DNA of 10,269 bases. It comes from JAWVZB01 sp033722375 (GTDB taxonomy: Bacteria; Actinomycetota; Nitriliruptoria; Nitriliruptorales; Nitriliruptoraceae). A model generated the notes under the pieces. That model was not told the DNA's origin. It saw only the letters and a list, made by a program, of their open reading frames with translations, and made no database searches. The stretch spans positions 1 through 10,269 of the forward strand of contig JAWVZB010000104.1 in the NCBI GenBank assembly GCA_033722375.1. The letters are read 5' to 3'. Below are positions 1 through 6,617 of the stretch, piece by piece; the first letter of the stretch is position 1, and each line of letters begins with the position of its first letter. Made by a program: the position numbers and the translations under genes.

Positions 1-61
1 CTACTGCCCGCCTGACCTGCCCCGTTGAGCCTCGTCTGTCGGCAGCGCCCCCGACGTCCGG

Positions 62-1591
62 TCAGGCTTGCTGTTCGGGGCGCAGCGTCGGGAAGAAGAT
101 GACGTCACGGATGCTCGACACATCCGCCAGCAGCATCACGAGGCGGTCAACGCCGAGCCCGAGCCCACCTGCGGGGGGCATCCCGAGCTCCATGGCCCGC
201 AGGTACGGCTCGTCGAGCACCATCGCCTCGTCGTCGCCGGCGGCCCGGGCCTTCGCCTGCTCCTCGAAGCGGGCGCGCTGGTCGTCCGGGTCGGTCAGCT
301 CGCTGAAGGCGTTCGCGAGCTCGCGCCCGGTGACGATCAGCTCGAAGCGCTCGGTGACGTGCGGCTCGGTGCGGTGCGCACGGGCGAGAGGCGAGGTCTC
401 GATCGGGTGCTCGGTCACGAAGGTCGGCTCCCAGAGCTCACCCTCGACCAGCGCCTCGTACAGCTCGACGATCAGCTTCCCCGAGCCCCAGGCGTCCTCC
501 CAGGGAACCTCGTGCTCGTCGCAGAGCGAGCGCAGGTCGTCGAGGTCGTCCCCGTAGGACAGCGACCCGCGCCCCGTCGCCTCCTGCACGAGCGAGAGCA
601 GTGACCGCTGCGGCCAGTCGCCGTCCAGCGACACCGTCCGGTCGTCGTAGGTCAGTTCGAGCGTCCCGACGGCCTCCTGGGCCGCCCGCCGGATGAGCGA
701 GCGGGTGAGCGCCATGACGTCGGTGTAGTCGGCGTAGGCCTCGTAGCTCTCGAGCATCGTGAACTCGGGGTTGTGCCGTGGGCTCATCCCCTCGTTGCGG
801 AAGTTGCGGTTGATCTCGAAGACCTTGCTGAACCCCCCGGCCACCAGCCGCTTCAGGTAGAGCTCGGGGGCGATCCGGAGGTAGAGGTCGGTGTCGAGCG
901 CGTTGTGGTGGGTCACGAACGGCCGTGCCGCCGCCCCGCCCGGGATCGGGTGCAGCATCGGCGTCTCGACCTCGACGAAACCACGCTCGTCCATCTCGGA
1001 CCGGAGCGCCTTCAGCACCCTCGAGCGGATCTCGAACACCGCCCGCGACTCCTCGTTCACGGTGAGGTCGACCTCACGCTGGCGGTAGCGCTGCTCGACG
1101 TCGGTGAGACCCTTCCACTTGTCCGGCAGCGGGCGCAGCGCCTTGCCGAGCAGCGTCAACGACGCAGGGCGCACCGACAGCTCGCCGCGCTTGGAGGCCA
1201 TGACCTCCCCCTGGGCGCCGACCCAGTCGCCGACGTCGAGCAGTTCGAGCACCTGTGACGACGCCTCGTCCAGGGCTTTCTTCACGACGAAGAGCTGCAG
1301 GTCCGTTCCGTCCTCCCGCACGACGAGGAAGGCGAGCGCCCCGACGTCGCGGAGGTTGACCACACGGCCGGCGACGGCGACCTCGACACCGGTCTCCTCC
1401 CCTGCTTCGAGGTCTTGCCAGGCGTCGCGGACCGACGCCAGTGCATGGGTGGTCCGGAAGCGGACCGGGTACGGCTCGATGTCGTGGTCGCGGAGCTCGG
1501 CGACCTTGGCTCGACGAGTCGCCATGATCTCGTCGAGCTTGCTGTCGAAGTCCTCTCCGTCTTCGGGAGTGACGTCGGCGTCGTCGCTCAC
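62..1591 (-). CDS. lysS: Lysyl-tRNA synthetase, class II
   Basis: This cytoplasmic enzyme attaches lysine to tRNA-Lys using ATP. The 509-residue length is normal for bacterial class II LysRS. Residues 1-25 are acidic and probably disordered. An OB-fold anticodon-binding domain follows (about 70-155, including VAVAGRVVNLRDVGALAFLV). The class II catalytic core then shows motif 1 (VEVETPMLHPIPGGAAARPF, 206-225), motif 2 (FRNEGMSPRHNPEFTMLESY, 264-283), the HPIETSPLAR segment (395-404) and motif 3 (GGLGLGVDRLVMLL, 475-488). The C-terminal RDVIFFPTLRPE is also typical. The GTG start is chosen because GAGGAG lies 4 bases upstream and no better start precedes the OB-fold; the stop is TGA. It follows coaX after 77 bases, as the last gene of the block. 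That gap is long enough for its own promoter, but I see no clear one. It belongs to the LysRS2 family, not class I LysK, and nothing essential is missing. Confidence 0.97.
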   Translation of the reverse strand: MSDDADVTPEDGEDFDSKLDEIMATRRAKVAELRDHDIEPYPVRFRTTHALASVRDAWQDLEAGEETGVEVAVAGRVVNLRDVGALAFLVVREDGTDLQLFVVKKALDEASSQVLELLDVGDWVGAQGEVMASKRGELSVRPASLTLLGKALRPLPDKWKGLTDVEQRYRQREVDLTVNEESRAVFEIRSRVLKALRSEMDERGFVEVETPMLHPIPGGAAARPFVTHHNALDTDLYLRIAPELYLKRLVAGGFSKVFEINRNFRNEGMSPRHNPEFTMLESYEAYADYTDVMALTRSLIRRAAQEAVGTLELTYDDRTVSLDGDWPQRSLLSLVQEATGRGSLSYGDDLDDLRSLCDEHEVPWEDAWGSGKLIVELYEALVEGELWEPTFVTEHPIETSPLARAHRTEPHVTERFELIVTGRELANAFSELTDPDDQRARFEEQAKARAAGDDEAMVLDEPYLRAMELGMPPAGGLGLGVDRLVMLLADVSSIRDVIFFPTLRPEQQA

Positions 1592-1595
1592 GGTG

Positions 1596-1601
1596 CTCCT
1601 C
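1596..1601 (-). promoter_or_regulatory. Ribosome binding site of lysS
   Basis: The minus strand reads GAGGAG four bases upstream of the GTG codon at 1591-1589. The spacing is a little short, but it is the only good Shine-Dalgarno match near the start of the OB-fold protein, and it decides the GTG start. Confidence 0.65.
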
Positions 1602-1668
1602 GGTGGTCGTGGGCAGGGACGCTACCGCCGCTGCCGCGAACGTCCCCGTCCACGGTGCACGGCGCAGA

Positions 1669-2436
1669 TCAGGTGTTGCGCTCCCAGATGATGCGCAGGC
1701 CCTTGAGGGTGAGCCAGGGATCCGAGTGGTCGAGGCGCGTGCAGGCGTCGAGCACCGCCGGGGCGAGTCCCCCGGTCGCGACGGTCGTGACCCCGGACCC
1801 GAGCTCCTCACTGATCCGTTCCACGATCGCATCCACCTGCCCCGCGAAGCCGTACACGATCCCGGACTGGAGGGCCGCGGTGGTCGATCGGCCGATCGCG
1901 GTCGGGGGGGTCATCGTCTCGACCTTGGGCAGCCGGGCCGCCTTGGCGACCAGGGCTTCGGTCGAGGTGTGGACGCCGGGGGCGATGGCACCCCCGACGA
2001 ACTCGCCCCGCCCGTTGATGGCATCGAAGGACGTCGCGGTGCCGAAGTCGACCACGATCGCTGGGCCCCCGTAGAGCTCGAAGGCCGCGACGGCGTTGAC
2101 GATCCGGTCCGCACCGATCTCCCGCGGGTGCTCGTAGCGGAGCGCGATCCCGGTCTTCGTGCCGGGTTCGACCACGACAGGGGCGAAGGGGAAGTAGCGG
2201 TCGACCATCTCCCGCAGGGTCTCGGTGAGGGTGGGGACCACGCTCGACATCACGAGCCCGTGCACGTTGTGGGTGAACGACAGGCCGGCGAAGCCGAGCA
2301 GCCCCTGAACGATCAGCGCGAACTCGTCCGAGGTGCGCTGCATGTCCGTGGACAGTCGCCAGTGGTGGACGAGCTTCTGGTCCTGAAAGAGCCCAACCAC
2401 GGTCGTGGAGTTGCCGACGTCGACCGCGAGGAGCAC
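1669..2436 (-). CDS. coaX: Type III pantothenate kinase
   Basis: CoaX phosphorylates pantothenate to 4'-phosphopantothenate with ATP, the first step of CoA synthesis in the cytoplasm. Type III enzymes need a monovalent cation and belong to the ASKHA fold. The protein has 255 residues, the usual length. It begins with the phosphate-binding DVGNS (6-10), followed by GADRIVNA (108-115), which carries the substrate-binding residues, DFGTATSFDAI (130-140) with the catalytic-region Asp, GGAIAPG (148-154) and TGGLA (221-225). I chose the GTG at 2436-2434. It sits one base after the nadC stop, has AGGG five bases upstream, and puts LLAVDVGNS at the N-terminus as in the family. A GTG at 2472 in the same frame would add 12 residues overlapping nadC and is less likely. 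Placement after panC and panD fits use of the pantothenate they make. TGA stop. Confidence 0.96.
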   Translation of the reverse strand: MLLAVDVGNSTTVVGLFQDQKLVHHWRLSTDMQRTSDEFALIVQGLLGFAGLSFTHNVHGLVMSSVVPTLTETLREMVDRYFPFAPVVVEPGTKTGIALRYEHPREIGADRIVNAVAAFELYGGPAIVVDFGTATSFDAINGRGEFVGGAIAPGVHTSTEALVAKAARLPKVETMTPPTAIGRSTTAALQSGIVYGFAGQVDAIVERISEELGSGVTTVATGGLAPAVLDACTRLDHSDPWLTLKGLRIIWERNT

Positions 2437-2437
2437 G

Positions 2438-3724
2438 TCAGCCCTGCCGTTCCCGCCAGGCGAACAGCCCACCTGACGTGTCGTCGTCGACGTCGTCCGA
2501 ACCGGTATCGCCGGAGGCGGTCTCGTCCCGGCTCGCGTCGCCCGAAGATGACTCGCCCTGCTCCCCAGCGTCGGTCACCTCGTCGACGGCAGCGCCGTCG
2601 CCGGGATCACCCCCCTGCTCCCGATCGCCGCCTGTGTCCCCGCCCGGAGAAGCATCGGATGGCGCGGGCTCGGGGTCCCCGTTCCACGGCCGGTCGGACG
2701 ACCACTCGGGGGTGTCGACCTTGGACACCTCCAGCGCCACGTCGAGCCAGGGGGCGGAGTGCGTGAGACTCCCGATCGCGAGACGGTCCACCCCGGTCGC
2801 GGCGTAGTCCGCAGCGGTCTCGAGGGTGATTCCGCCGGACGCCTCGAGCATGCTCCGCCCACGGGTCCGAGCGACCGCCTGCCGGACCTCGTCGACGCTC
2901 ATGTTGTCGAGCAGGACGTCGGTCGCTCCGGCTTGCAACGCCTCCTCGAGCTCGTGGAGGCTCGTGACCTCGACCTGAACGTGGCGTCCCCCGGCAGCCG
3001 CCAGGGCGGCCTCGACCGCACCCGTCACTGACCCCGTAGCGGCGACGTGGTTCTCCTTCACGAGCAGCGCTTCGGACAGGTTGAGGCGATGGTTGTGGCC
3101 GCCGCCCGAGCGGACCGCCCGCTTCTCGAGCACGCGGAAGCCGGCCGTGGTCTTCCTGGTGTCGCGGACCACGGCGTCGGTGCCATCGACCGCATCGGCG
3201 AAGGCCCGGGTTCGGGTGGCCACCCCCGACAGATGAGCCAGGAGGTTCAAAGCCGCCCGCTCGCCGATCAGGATCGATCGCAGCGGTCCCGACAGCGTGG
3301 CGAGCGAGGCGCCCCGCTCGACGCGGTCGCCCTCGGAGACGTGGGGTTCGACCTCGACCCGTGGGTCGACCTGGGCGAAGACCGCTGTCACCAGGTCGAG
3401 ACCGGAGACCACCCCGTCCTGCCGCCCCACGATGTGGGCCGTGCCGCTGGCACCGGGAGGCACGGTCGCCGCGACGGTCAGGTCGCCCTCGTCCCCGAGA
3501 TCCTCGGCTAGCGCGCGGGCCACGACCCGGCGGATGGCTCGCTCCACCTGTCCGTCGTCGAGGGCGGTCAGGTCGACCGGGGAGTCGGGGCGCGTCGAGT
3601 AGCCGGCGTCGCCCGGTTCGCCGTACCCCCACGGAGACACCGGACCATCAGCCTCGGGGACGTCCGGATCGGCGGCGGCGGACTCAGGGCTCTGGTCGGC
3701 CTCGTCGTCCTTGCGCCAGCGCAC
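2438..3724 (-). CDS. nadC: Quinolinate phosphoribosyltransferase (carboxylating) with N- and C-terminal extensions
   Basis: NadC converts quinolinate and PRPP to nicotinate mononucleotide, CO2 and pyrophosphate in NAD synthesis. The core spans about residues 52-336: N-terminal domain with ALAEDLGDEGDLT (71-83) and the substrate segment ERAALNLLAHLSGVATRT (155-172), then the catalytic DTRKTTAGFRVLEKRAVRSG (188-207) and GGGHNHR (207-213), LVKENH (221-226), VEVTSLHELEEAL (251-263), EASGGIT (294-300) and GVDRLAIGSLTHS (311-323). At 428 residues it is far longer than the usual 270-300. About 50 residues precede the core, and about 90 Asp/Gly/Ser/Glu-rich residues follow it, ending in GGLFAWRERQG. 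The reading frame is intact. The GTG start has GAGGGGAG eight bases upstream, so the N-terminal extension is probably translated. It starts 32 bases after panD; nadA and nadB are not in the window. The core assignment is secure, but the role of the tails is unknown. Confidence 0.95.
   Translation of the reverse strand: MRWRKDDEADQSPESAAADPDVPEADGPVSPWGYGEPGDAGYSTRPDSPVDLTALDDGQVERAIRRVVARALAEDLGDEGDLTVAATVPPGASGTAHIVGRQDGVVSGLDLVTAVFAQVDPRVEVEPHVSEGDRVERGASLATLSGPLRSILIGERAALNLLAHLSGVATRTRAFADAVDGTDAVVRDTRKTTAGFRVLEKRAVRSGGGHNHRLNLSEALLVKENHVAATGSVTGAVEAALAAAGGRHVQVEVTSLHELEEALQAGATDVLLDNMSVDEVRQAVARTRGRSMLEASGGITLETAADYAATGVDRLAIGSLTHSAPWLDVALEVSKVDTPEWSSDRPWNGDPEPAPSDASPGGDTGGDREQGGDPGDGAAVDEVTDAGEQGESSSGDASRDETASGDTGSDDVDDDTSGGLFAWRERQG
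2442..2445 (-). promoter_or_regulatory. Ribosome binding site of coaX inside the nadC 3' end
   Basis: AGGG on the minus strand lies five bases before the coaX GTG (2436) and within the last codons of nadC, whose TGA is at 2440-2438. The stop and start are one base apart, which suggests translational coupling of coaX to nadC. Confidence 0.55.
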
Positions 3725-3732
3725 CTGTCGGG

Positions 3733-3740
3733 CTCCCCTC
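3733..3740 (-). promoter_or_regulatory. Ribosome binding site of nadC
   Basis: The minus strand reads GAGGGGAG, eight bases upstream of the GTG at 3724-3722, in the 32-base gap after panD. This is a strong, well-spaced Shine-Dalgarno site. It supports translation from this codon and therefore the reality of the 50-residue N-terminal extension. Confidence 0.75.
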
Positions 3741-3756
3741 TGCCGCCGACGCCCGG

Positions 3757-4137
3757 TCAGGCGACGACACCTGCGATCTCGGGACCGTGCCCGACGATGC
3801 GGTTCTCGCCGTCGAGGAACACGACGGTCGGCTCGTGCTCGCGGGCCTCGGCGTCATCCATCTCGGCGTAGCTGATGATGATGATCTCGTCGCCAGGATA
3901 AACGAGCCGGGCTGCGGCGCCGTTGAGTCCGATGGTGCCGCTCCCCCGCTCCCCCTCGATCACGTAGGTCTCGAGCCGCGCCCCGTTGTCGTTGTCGACG
4001 ATCTGGACCTTCTCGTTGGGGAGGAGGTCGGCAGCGTCCATGAGGTCACGATCGATCGTGATCGAGCCGACGTAGTCGAGGTTCGCCTCGGTCACGCGAG
4101 CCTGGTGGAGCTTGGACTTCATCATGATGCGGCGCAT
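3757..4137 (-). CDS. panD: Aspartate 1-decarboxylase proenzyme
   Basis: PanD decarboxylates L-aspartate to beta-alanine for pantothenate synthesis. The pyruvoyl cofactor forms by self-cleavage of the proenzyme at a Gly-Ser bond. With the ATG at 4137 the protein has 126 residues and its key residues fall at the Escherichia coli positions: K9, the cleavage site G24-S25 (in DYVGSITID), R54, the proton donor Y58 (LETYVIEGERGS) and N72 in GLNGAAA. The small beta-barrel ends with GDEIIIISYAEM. GGAG lies five bases before this ATG, whereas a GTG two codons earlier (4143) overlaps that site and would shift the numbering. It is 52 bases after panC and 32 before nadC, and its beta-alanine is the substrate of PanC. 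A PanZ/PanM maturation factor is not seen here. TGA stop. Confidence 0.97.
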   Translation of the reverse strand: MRRIMMKSKLHQARVTEANLDYVGSITIDRDLMDAADLLPNEKVQIVDNDNGARLETYVIEGERGSGTIGLNGAAARLVYPGDEIIIISYAEMDDAEAREHEPTVVFLDGENRIVGHGPEIAGVVA

Positions 4138-4142
4138 CGGCA

Positions 4143-4146
4143 CTCC
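4143..4146 (-). promoter_or_regulatory. Ribosome binding site of panD
   Basis: GGAG on the minus strand ends five bases before the ATG at 4137-4135. It overlaps the competing GTG at 4143-4141, which has no site of its own, and so favours the ATG start that gives the canonical G24-S25 cleavage numbering. Confidence 0.65.
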
Positions 4147-4189
4147 GTGTCGTTCCGCGGTGCGGTTCCAACCGGTCGGGGCGCTGGTC

Positions 4190-5128
4190 CTACGGGGCGG
4201 TGGCCTCGAGGAGGCGCTCCTCGTCTTCCTCGTCTCCGATCACGACGTTGTCGATCAGCCGGGCGGGTCCGACGTGAGCGGCGGTGGCTACCAGGAGCCG
4301 CCTGCTCGCTCCGTCCTCGCCAGCGTCGGCCGTGTGGTCTTGCCCTATGTCTGTCGGTGGTCGGAGGGTGGCCGGATCGACGACGGCGACGTAGTCGATC
4401 GTGGCCAGAGGTTCCGCAGCGAGGGTACCGGCGGCAGCATCGTGCAGCACCTCGACGGATGGACGGTCGCCCCGCTCGCGGGCAGCGCGAGACTCCTCGA
4501 CGGCATCGCGGAGTCCCCGGGACAGTGCCAGGGCGGCGGCCCGTTCGTCCTCGTCGAGGTAGCGGTTGCGGCTGCTCATCGCGAGTCCGTCGTCCTCGCG
4601 GACGATCGGGATCTCGACGATCCGGGGGGCCATGTCGAGGTCGGTCATCATCCGCCGGACCACCGCGAGCTGCTGGAAGTCCTTGCGCCCGAACGTCACG
4701 AGATCGGGCTGGACCTGGTGCAACAGCTTCGAGACGACGGTGGTGACACCGTCGAAGTGGCCGGGGCGATGCTCGCCTTCGAGTACCTCGGTCAACCCTT
4801 CGACGGAGACCGTCGTGGCGATGTCACCATCGGGATACATCTCGTCCACCGCCGGTGCCCACACGAGATCGGCGAGACCAGCGAGCTTCTCCTCGTCCCC
4901 TTCGAGGTCACGCGGGTAGGCGTCGAAGTCCTCGTCCGGTCCGAACTGGGTCGGGTTCACGAAGATGCTCACGACGACGGTGTCGGCGAGCTCACGCAGG
5001 CGTCGCACGTGGGTCAGATGGCCCTCGTGGAGCGCCCCCATCGTCGGGGTGAGTCCGATCGTCTCGCCGCGCCGGCGCACCGGCGCCAGACGTTCACGCA
5101 GCTCGGGGATGGTCGTCAGTCGTTCCAC
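4190..5128 (-). CDS. panC: Pantothenate synthetase (pantoate--beta-alanine ligase)
   Basis: PanC joins pantoate and beta-alanine to pantothenate through a pantoyl-adenylate, using ATP. It is a cytoplasmic enzyme of the nucleotidyltransferase superfamily. The 312-residue protein has the HIGH-like motif PTMGALHEGHL (28-38), VSIFVNPTQFGPDEDFDAYP (53-72), the pantoate/ATP loop GEHRPGHFDGV (118-128), FGRKDFQQLAVV (146-157) and the KMSKS-like REDDGLAMSSRN (177-188). Near residues 257-276 there is an extra polar stretch between two conserved strands, and the last 15 residues are acidic. The open frame extends upstream to 5575, but that part is arginine-rich shadow sequence. The GTG at 5128 is chosen because GGAGGAGG lies four bases upstream and VERLTTIPELRERL matches the usual N-terminus. 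The start overlaps the DUF2520 gene by 13 bases, implying coupled translation. TAG stop. Confidence 0.97.
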   Translation of the reverse strand: MERLTTIPELRERLAPVRRRGETIGLTPTMGALHEGHLTHVRRLRELADTVVVSIFVNPTQFGPDEDFDAYPRDLEGDEEKLAGLADLVWAPAVDEMYPDGDIATTVSVEGLTEVLEGEHRPGHFDGVTTVVSKLLHQVQPDLVTFGRKDFQQLAVVRRMMTDLDMAPRIVEIPIVREDDGLAMSSRNRYLDEDERAAALALSRGLRDAVEESRAARERGDRPSVEVLHDAAAGTLAAEPLATIDYVAVVDPATLRPPTDIGQDHTADAGEDGASRRLLVATAAHVGPARLIDNVVIGDEEDEERLLEATAP

Positions 5129-6012
5129 CGGTCCTCCTCCAGCAGCTCGTCGAACCGGGCAGTCACGTCGGGGTCGAGGGCGGGGCGCACCTGACGCAGG
5201 ATCGTCGCGGTGAGGTCGCGGTAGGCGGCGGCGAGGTGCGGCGCATCGGCACGCAGCCGCTCGAGCTGCCGCTCGACGGTCCCGACGTCGCCGCGGACCA
5301 CCGGGCCGGTCAGGGCCTCGGCGCCCCGCTCCAGCACGTTCGCGACGCTCGCGTCGACGAGCGGGGCGAGGAACGGCAGGGGGTCCTCGACGCGGGCGCC
5401 GACGAGCAGCTGCCGAGCCACTGCCACGGCGGCCCCCACCGCGTTCGAGGCGACCACGAGGCCGGCGTGGTACAGCGACCGGCGGTCGCCCGGGACGTCG
5501 TGCGGTGTGCCGCCGAACTGGGTCACGAGCTCGTGCGCCCAGCCGCGGTCGTCGCGGTCGGCGGTCACGGCCCATGCAGCGCCGACGATCGCGTCGGGGT
5601 CCGGCTCCCGGGAGGCGAAGGTCTGCGCGGGGTGGCAGGCCGCGACCCGGGCGCCGGCCAGCGCCGCACGGCGGAGGGGTTCGACGCCCTGCGCCCCGCT
5701 CGTGTGGACCACCCGCTGGCCCTCGACGAACCCATCGGCGATCGCGATCGCGGTGACCACGTCGTCGATGACATCGTCGGGCGTGGTCACGAGCACGAGA
5801 CCGGCCCCCGCGGCCGCCGCTGCCGGGTCGTCGTGCGTCCGCACGCCGGCGAAGTGGCGGGCGAAGGCGACTCGCGAGGCCTCGCTGCCTCCGGCCACGG
5901 CTGCGACGCGGTAGCCGGCGCGGATCGCGGCGGCGGCGAGGGTCGTCCCGACGCGCCCCGGCCCCACCACCGCCACACGGGCAGGGGTGTCCGAGCTGCC
6001 GCTTCGGATCAT
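5116..6012 (-). CDS. Rossmann-like and DUF2520 domain protein, possible ketopantoate reductase
   Basis: This 298-residue NAD(P)-binding protein matches the family found beside panC in actinobacteria (for example Rv3603c of M. tuberculosis). The N-terminal Rossmann fold has the dinucleotide motif VAVVGPGRVG (13-22). The characteristic family motifs HTSGAQGVEPL (103-113) and ACHPAQTFAS (125-134) follow. The C-terminal helical DUF2520 domain has YHAGLVVASN (181-190) and LTGPVVRGD (234-242). This layout resembles reductases of the 6-phosphogluconate dehydrogenase/ketopantoate reductase type. The ATG at 6012 is ten bases after folK with a weak AGGG six bases upstream; a GTG at 6060 would overlap folK. 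Its end overlaps panC by 13 bases. No panE or panB is present here, so reduction of ketopantoate to pantoate is a reasonable hypothesis, but substrate and activity are not shown by the sequence. Confidence 0.9.
   Translation of the reverse strand: MIRSGSSDTPARVAVVGPGRVGTTLAAAAIRAGYRVAAVAGGSEASRVAFARHFAGVRTHDDPAAAAAGAGLVLVTTPDDVIDDVVTAIAIADGFVEGQRVVHTSGAQGVEPLRRAALAGARVAACHPAQTFASREPDPDAIVGAAWAVTADRDDRGWAHELVTQFGGTPHDVPGDRRSLYHAGLVVASNAVGAAVAVARQLLVGARVEDPLPFLAPLVDASVANVLERGAEALTGPVVRGDVGTVERQLERLRADAPHLAAAYRDLTATILRQVRPALDPDVTARFDELLEEDRWND
5133..5140 (-). promoter_or_regulatory. Ribosome binding site of panC within the upstream gene
   Basis: GGAGGAGG on the minus strand is the best Shine-Dalgarno match I noticed in the window. 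It ends four bases before the GTG at 5128 and lies inside the last codons of the DUF2520 gene (its LLEED segment). It fixes the panC start and rules out the long upstream extension. Confidence 0.8.
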
Positions 6013-6022
6013 GGTCGCCCTG

Positions 6023-6613
6023 TCACGAGTTCCCCCCGACGTCGTCGCCGAAGTACGCACGGGGACTGCGCGGGCCCTCGGGGCGCGTCACCCGGCTCGC
6101 GCTCGGCAGCTCGTCGACCCGCAACACCAGGTCGATCCCGTCGATCGGTGTCAGCGCCTGGAGATGGGTGGTCAGTCGGGTGCCGTCGGGCAGCTCACCG
6201 CCCGGCATGATCTCGAGCAGTGGCACCAGGACGAAGGCCCGCTCGGTCATCCGCGGGTGAGGGATGGTCAGGTCGGGCTCGTCCATCTGAAGGTCGCCGT
6301 ACAGCAGGATGTCGATGTCGAGCGTCCGGGGACCCCACCGGGCTTCCTGCTCCCGGTCGCGTCCCATGGCGGCCTCGGTGAGGTGCAACTCCTCGAGCAG
6401 CTCGCGGGGCGTGAGGGTCGTGCGGATCCGCACGGCGAGGTTGTAGAAGCTCGGCTGGTCGGCTTCGCCCCACGGCTCGGTCTCGTAGACCCCGGACGTC
6501 TCCTCGACGGCGATGCCGTCGGTCTCGTCGAGGCTGAAGACCGCACTCATGAGGGTGTCGAGACGCTCGCCGACGTTGCTGCCGAGTGAGAGGTAGGCGA
6601 CCGTGGCGGCCAC
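6023..6613 (-). CDS. folK: 6-hydroxymethyl-7,8-dihydropterin pyrophosphokinase (HPPK)
   Basis: FolK transfers pyrophosphate from ATP to 6-hydroxymethyl-dihydropterin, giving the substrate of FolP. Visible signatures are YLSLGSNVGER (7-17), SGVYETEPWG (40-49), RWGPRTLDIDILLYG (92-106), whose D99 and D101 correspond to the magnesium-binding Asp pair, and IPHPRMTERAFVLVPL (117-132). The protein has 196 residues, against about 160 for the minimal enzyme; residues from about 160 onward form a charged tail without a recognisable domain. The GTG start follows the folB stop by four bases and has no good Shine-Dalgarno site, so translation is probably coupled to folB. It is kept because the first beta-strand (ATVAYLSLGSN) begins immediately after it. 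TGA stop. Confidence 0.96.
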   Translation of the reverse strand: MAATVAYLSLGSNVGERLDTLMSAVFSLDETDGIAVEETSGVYETEPWGEADQPSFYNLAVRIRTTLTPRELLEELHLTEAAMGRDREQEARWGPRTLDIDILLYGDLQMDEPDLTIPHPRMTERAFVLVPLLEIMPGGELPDGTRLTTHLQALTPIDGIDLVLRVDELPSASRVTRPEGPRSPRAYFGDDVGGNS

Positions 6614-6617
6614 GTGA

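Noticed and set aside
1..61. Start of a further gene or tRNA downstream of lysS
   Set aside because: Sixty-one bases with no start codon context, ribosome site or cloverleaf pattern; nothing can be supported.
10..67. Perfect 8-base inverted repeat (GCCTGACC at 10-17 and GGTCAGGC at 60-67) around the lysS stop, considered as a terminator
   Set aside because: The loop would be 42 bases with little internal pairing, and no T-run follows on the minus strand. Such a repeat is easily expected by chance in GC-rich DNA.
1616..1646. Inverted repeat GGGACG/CGTCCC in the coaX-lysS gap, considered as a terminator or leader structure
   Set aside because: Only six base pairs with a 19-base loop and no T-run; it could not be told from chance.
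1592..1668. Possible T-box or other RNA leader in front of lysS
   Set aside because: Only 77 bases are available, with no T-box-like conserved sequence or stable multi-stem structure that I can see.
1074..1832. Minus-strand open frame in another frame across the lysS 5' half and the gap to coaX
   Set aside because: It is arginine-rich with no recognisable motif and overlaps the well-supported lysS and coaX reading frames.
2479..2500. Runs of GTC/GAC-type triplets at the nadC 3' end, considered as a tandem repeat
   Set aside because: They simply encode a run of Asp and Val codons in the acidic tail, and no regular longer unit repeats.
1603..2766. Long plus-strand open frames antisense to the real genes, such as 1603-2766, 3361-4746, 7033-8157 and 8736-10208
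   Set aside because: They lie opposite genes with unmistakable enzyme motifs. Their products are low-complexity, rich in Arg, Gly, Pro and Asp/Val, as expected for shadows in very GC-rich DNA, and no family motif is visible.
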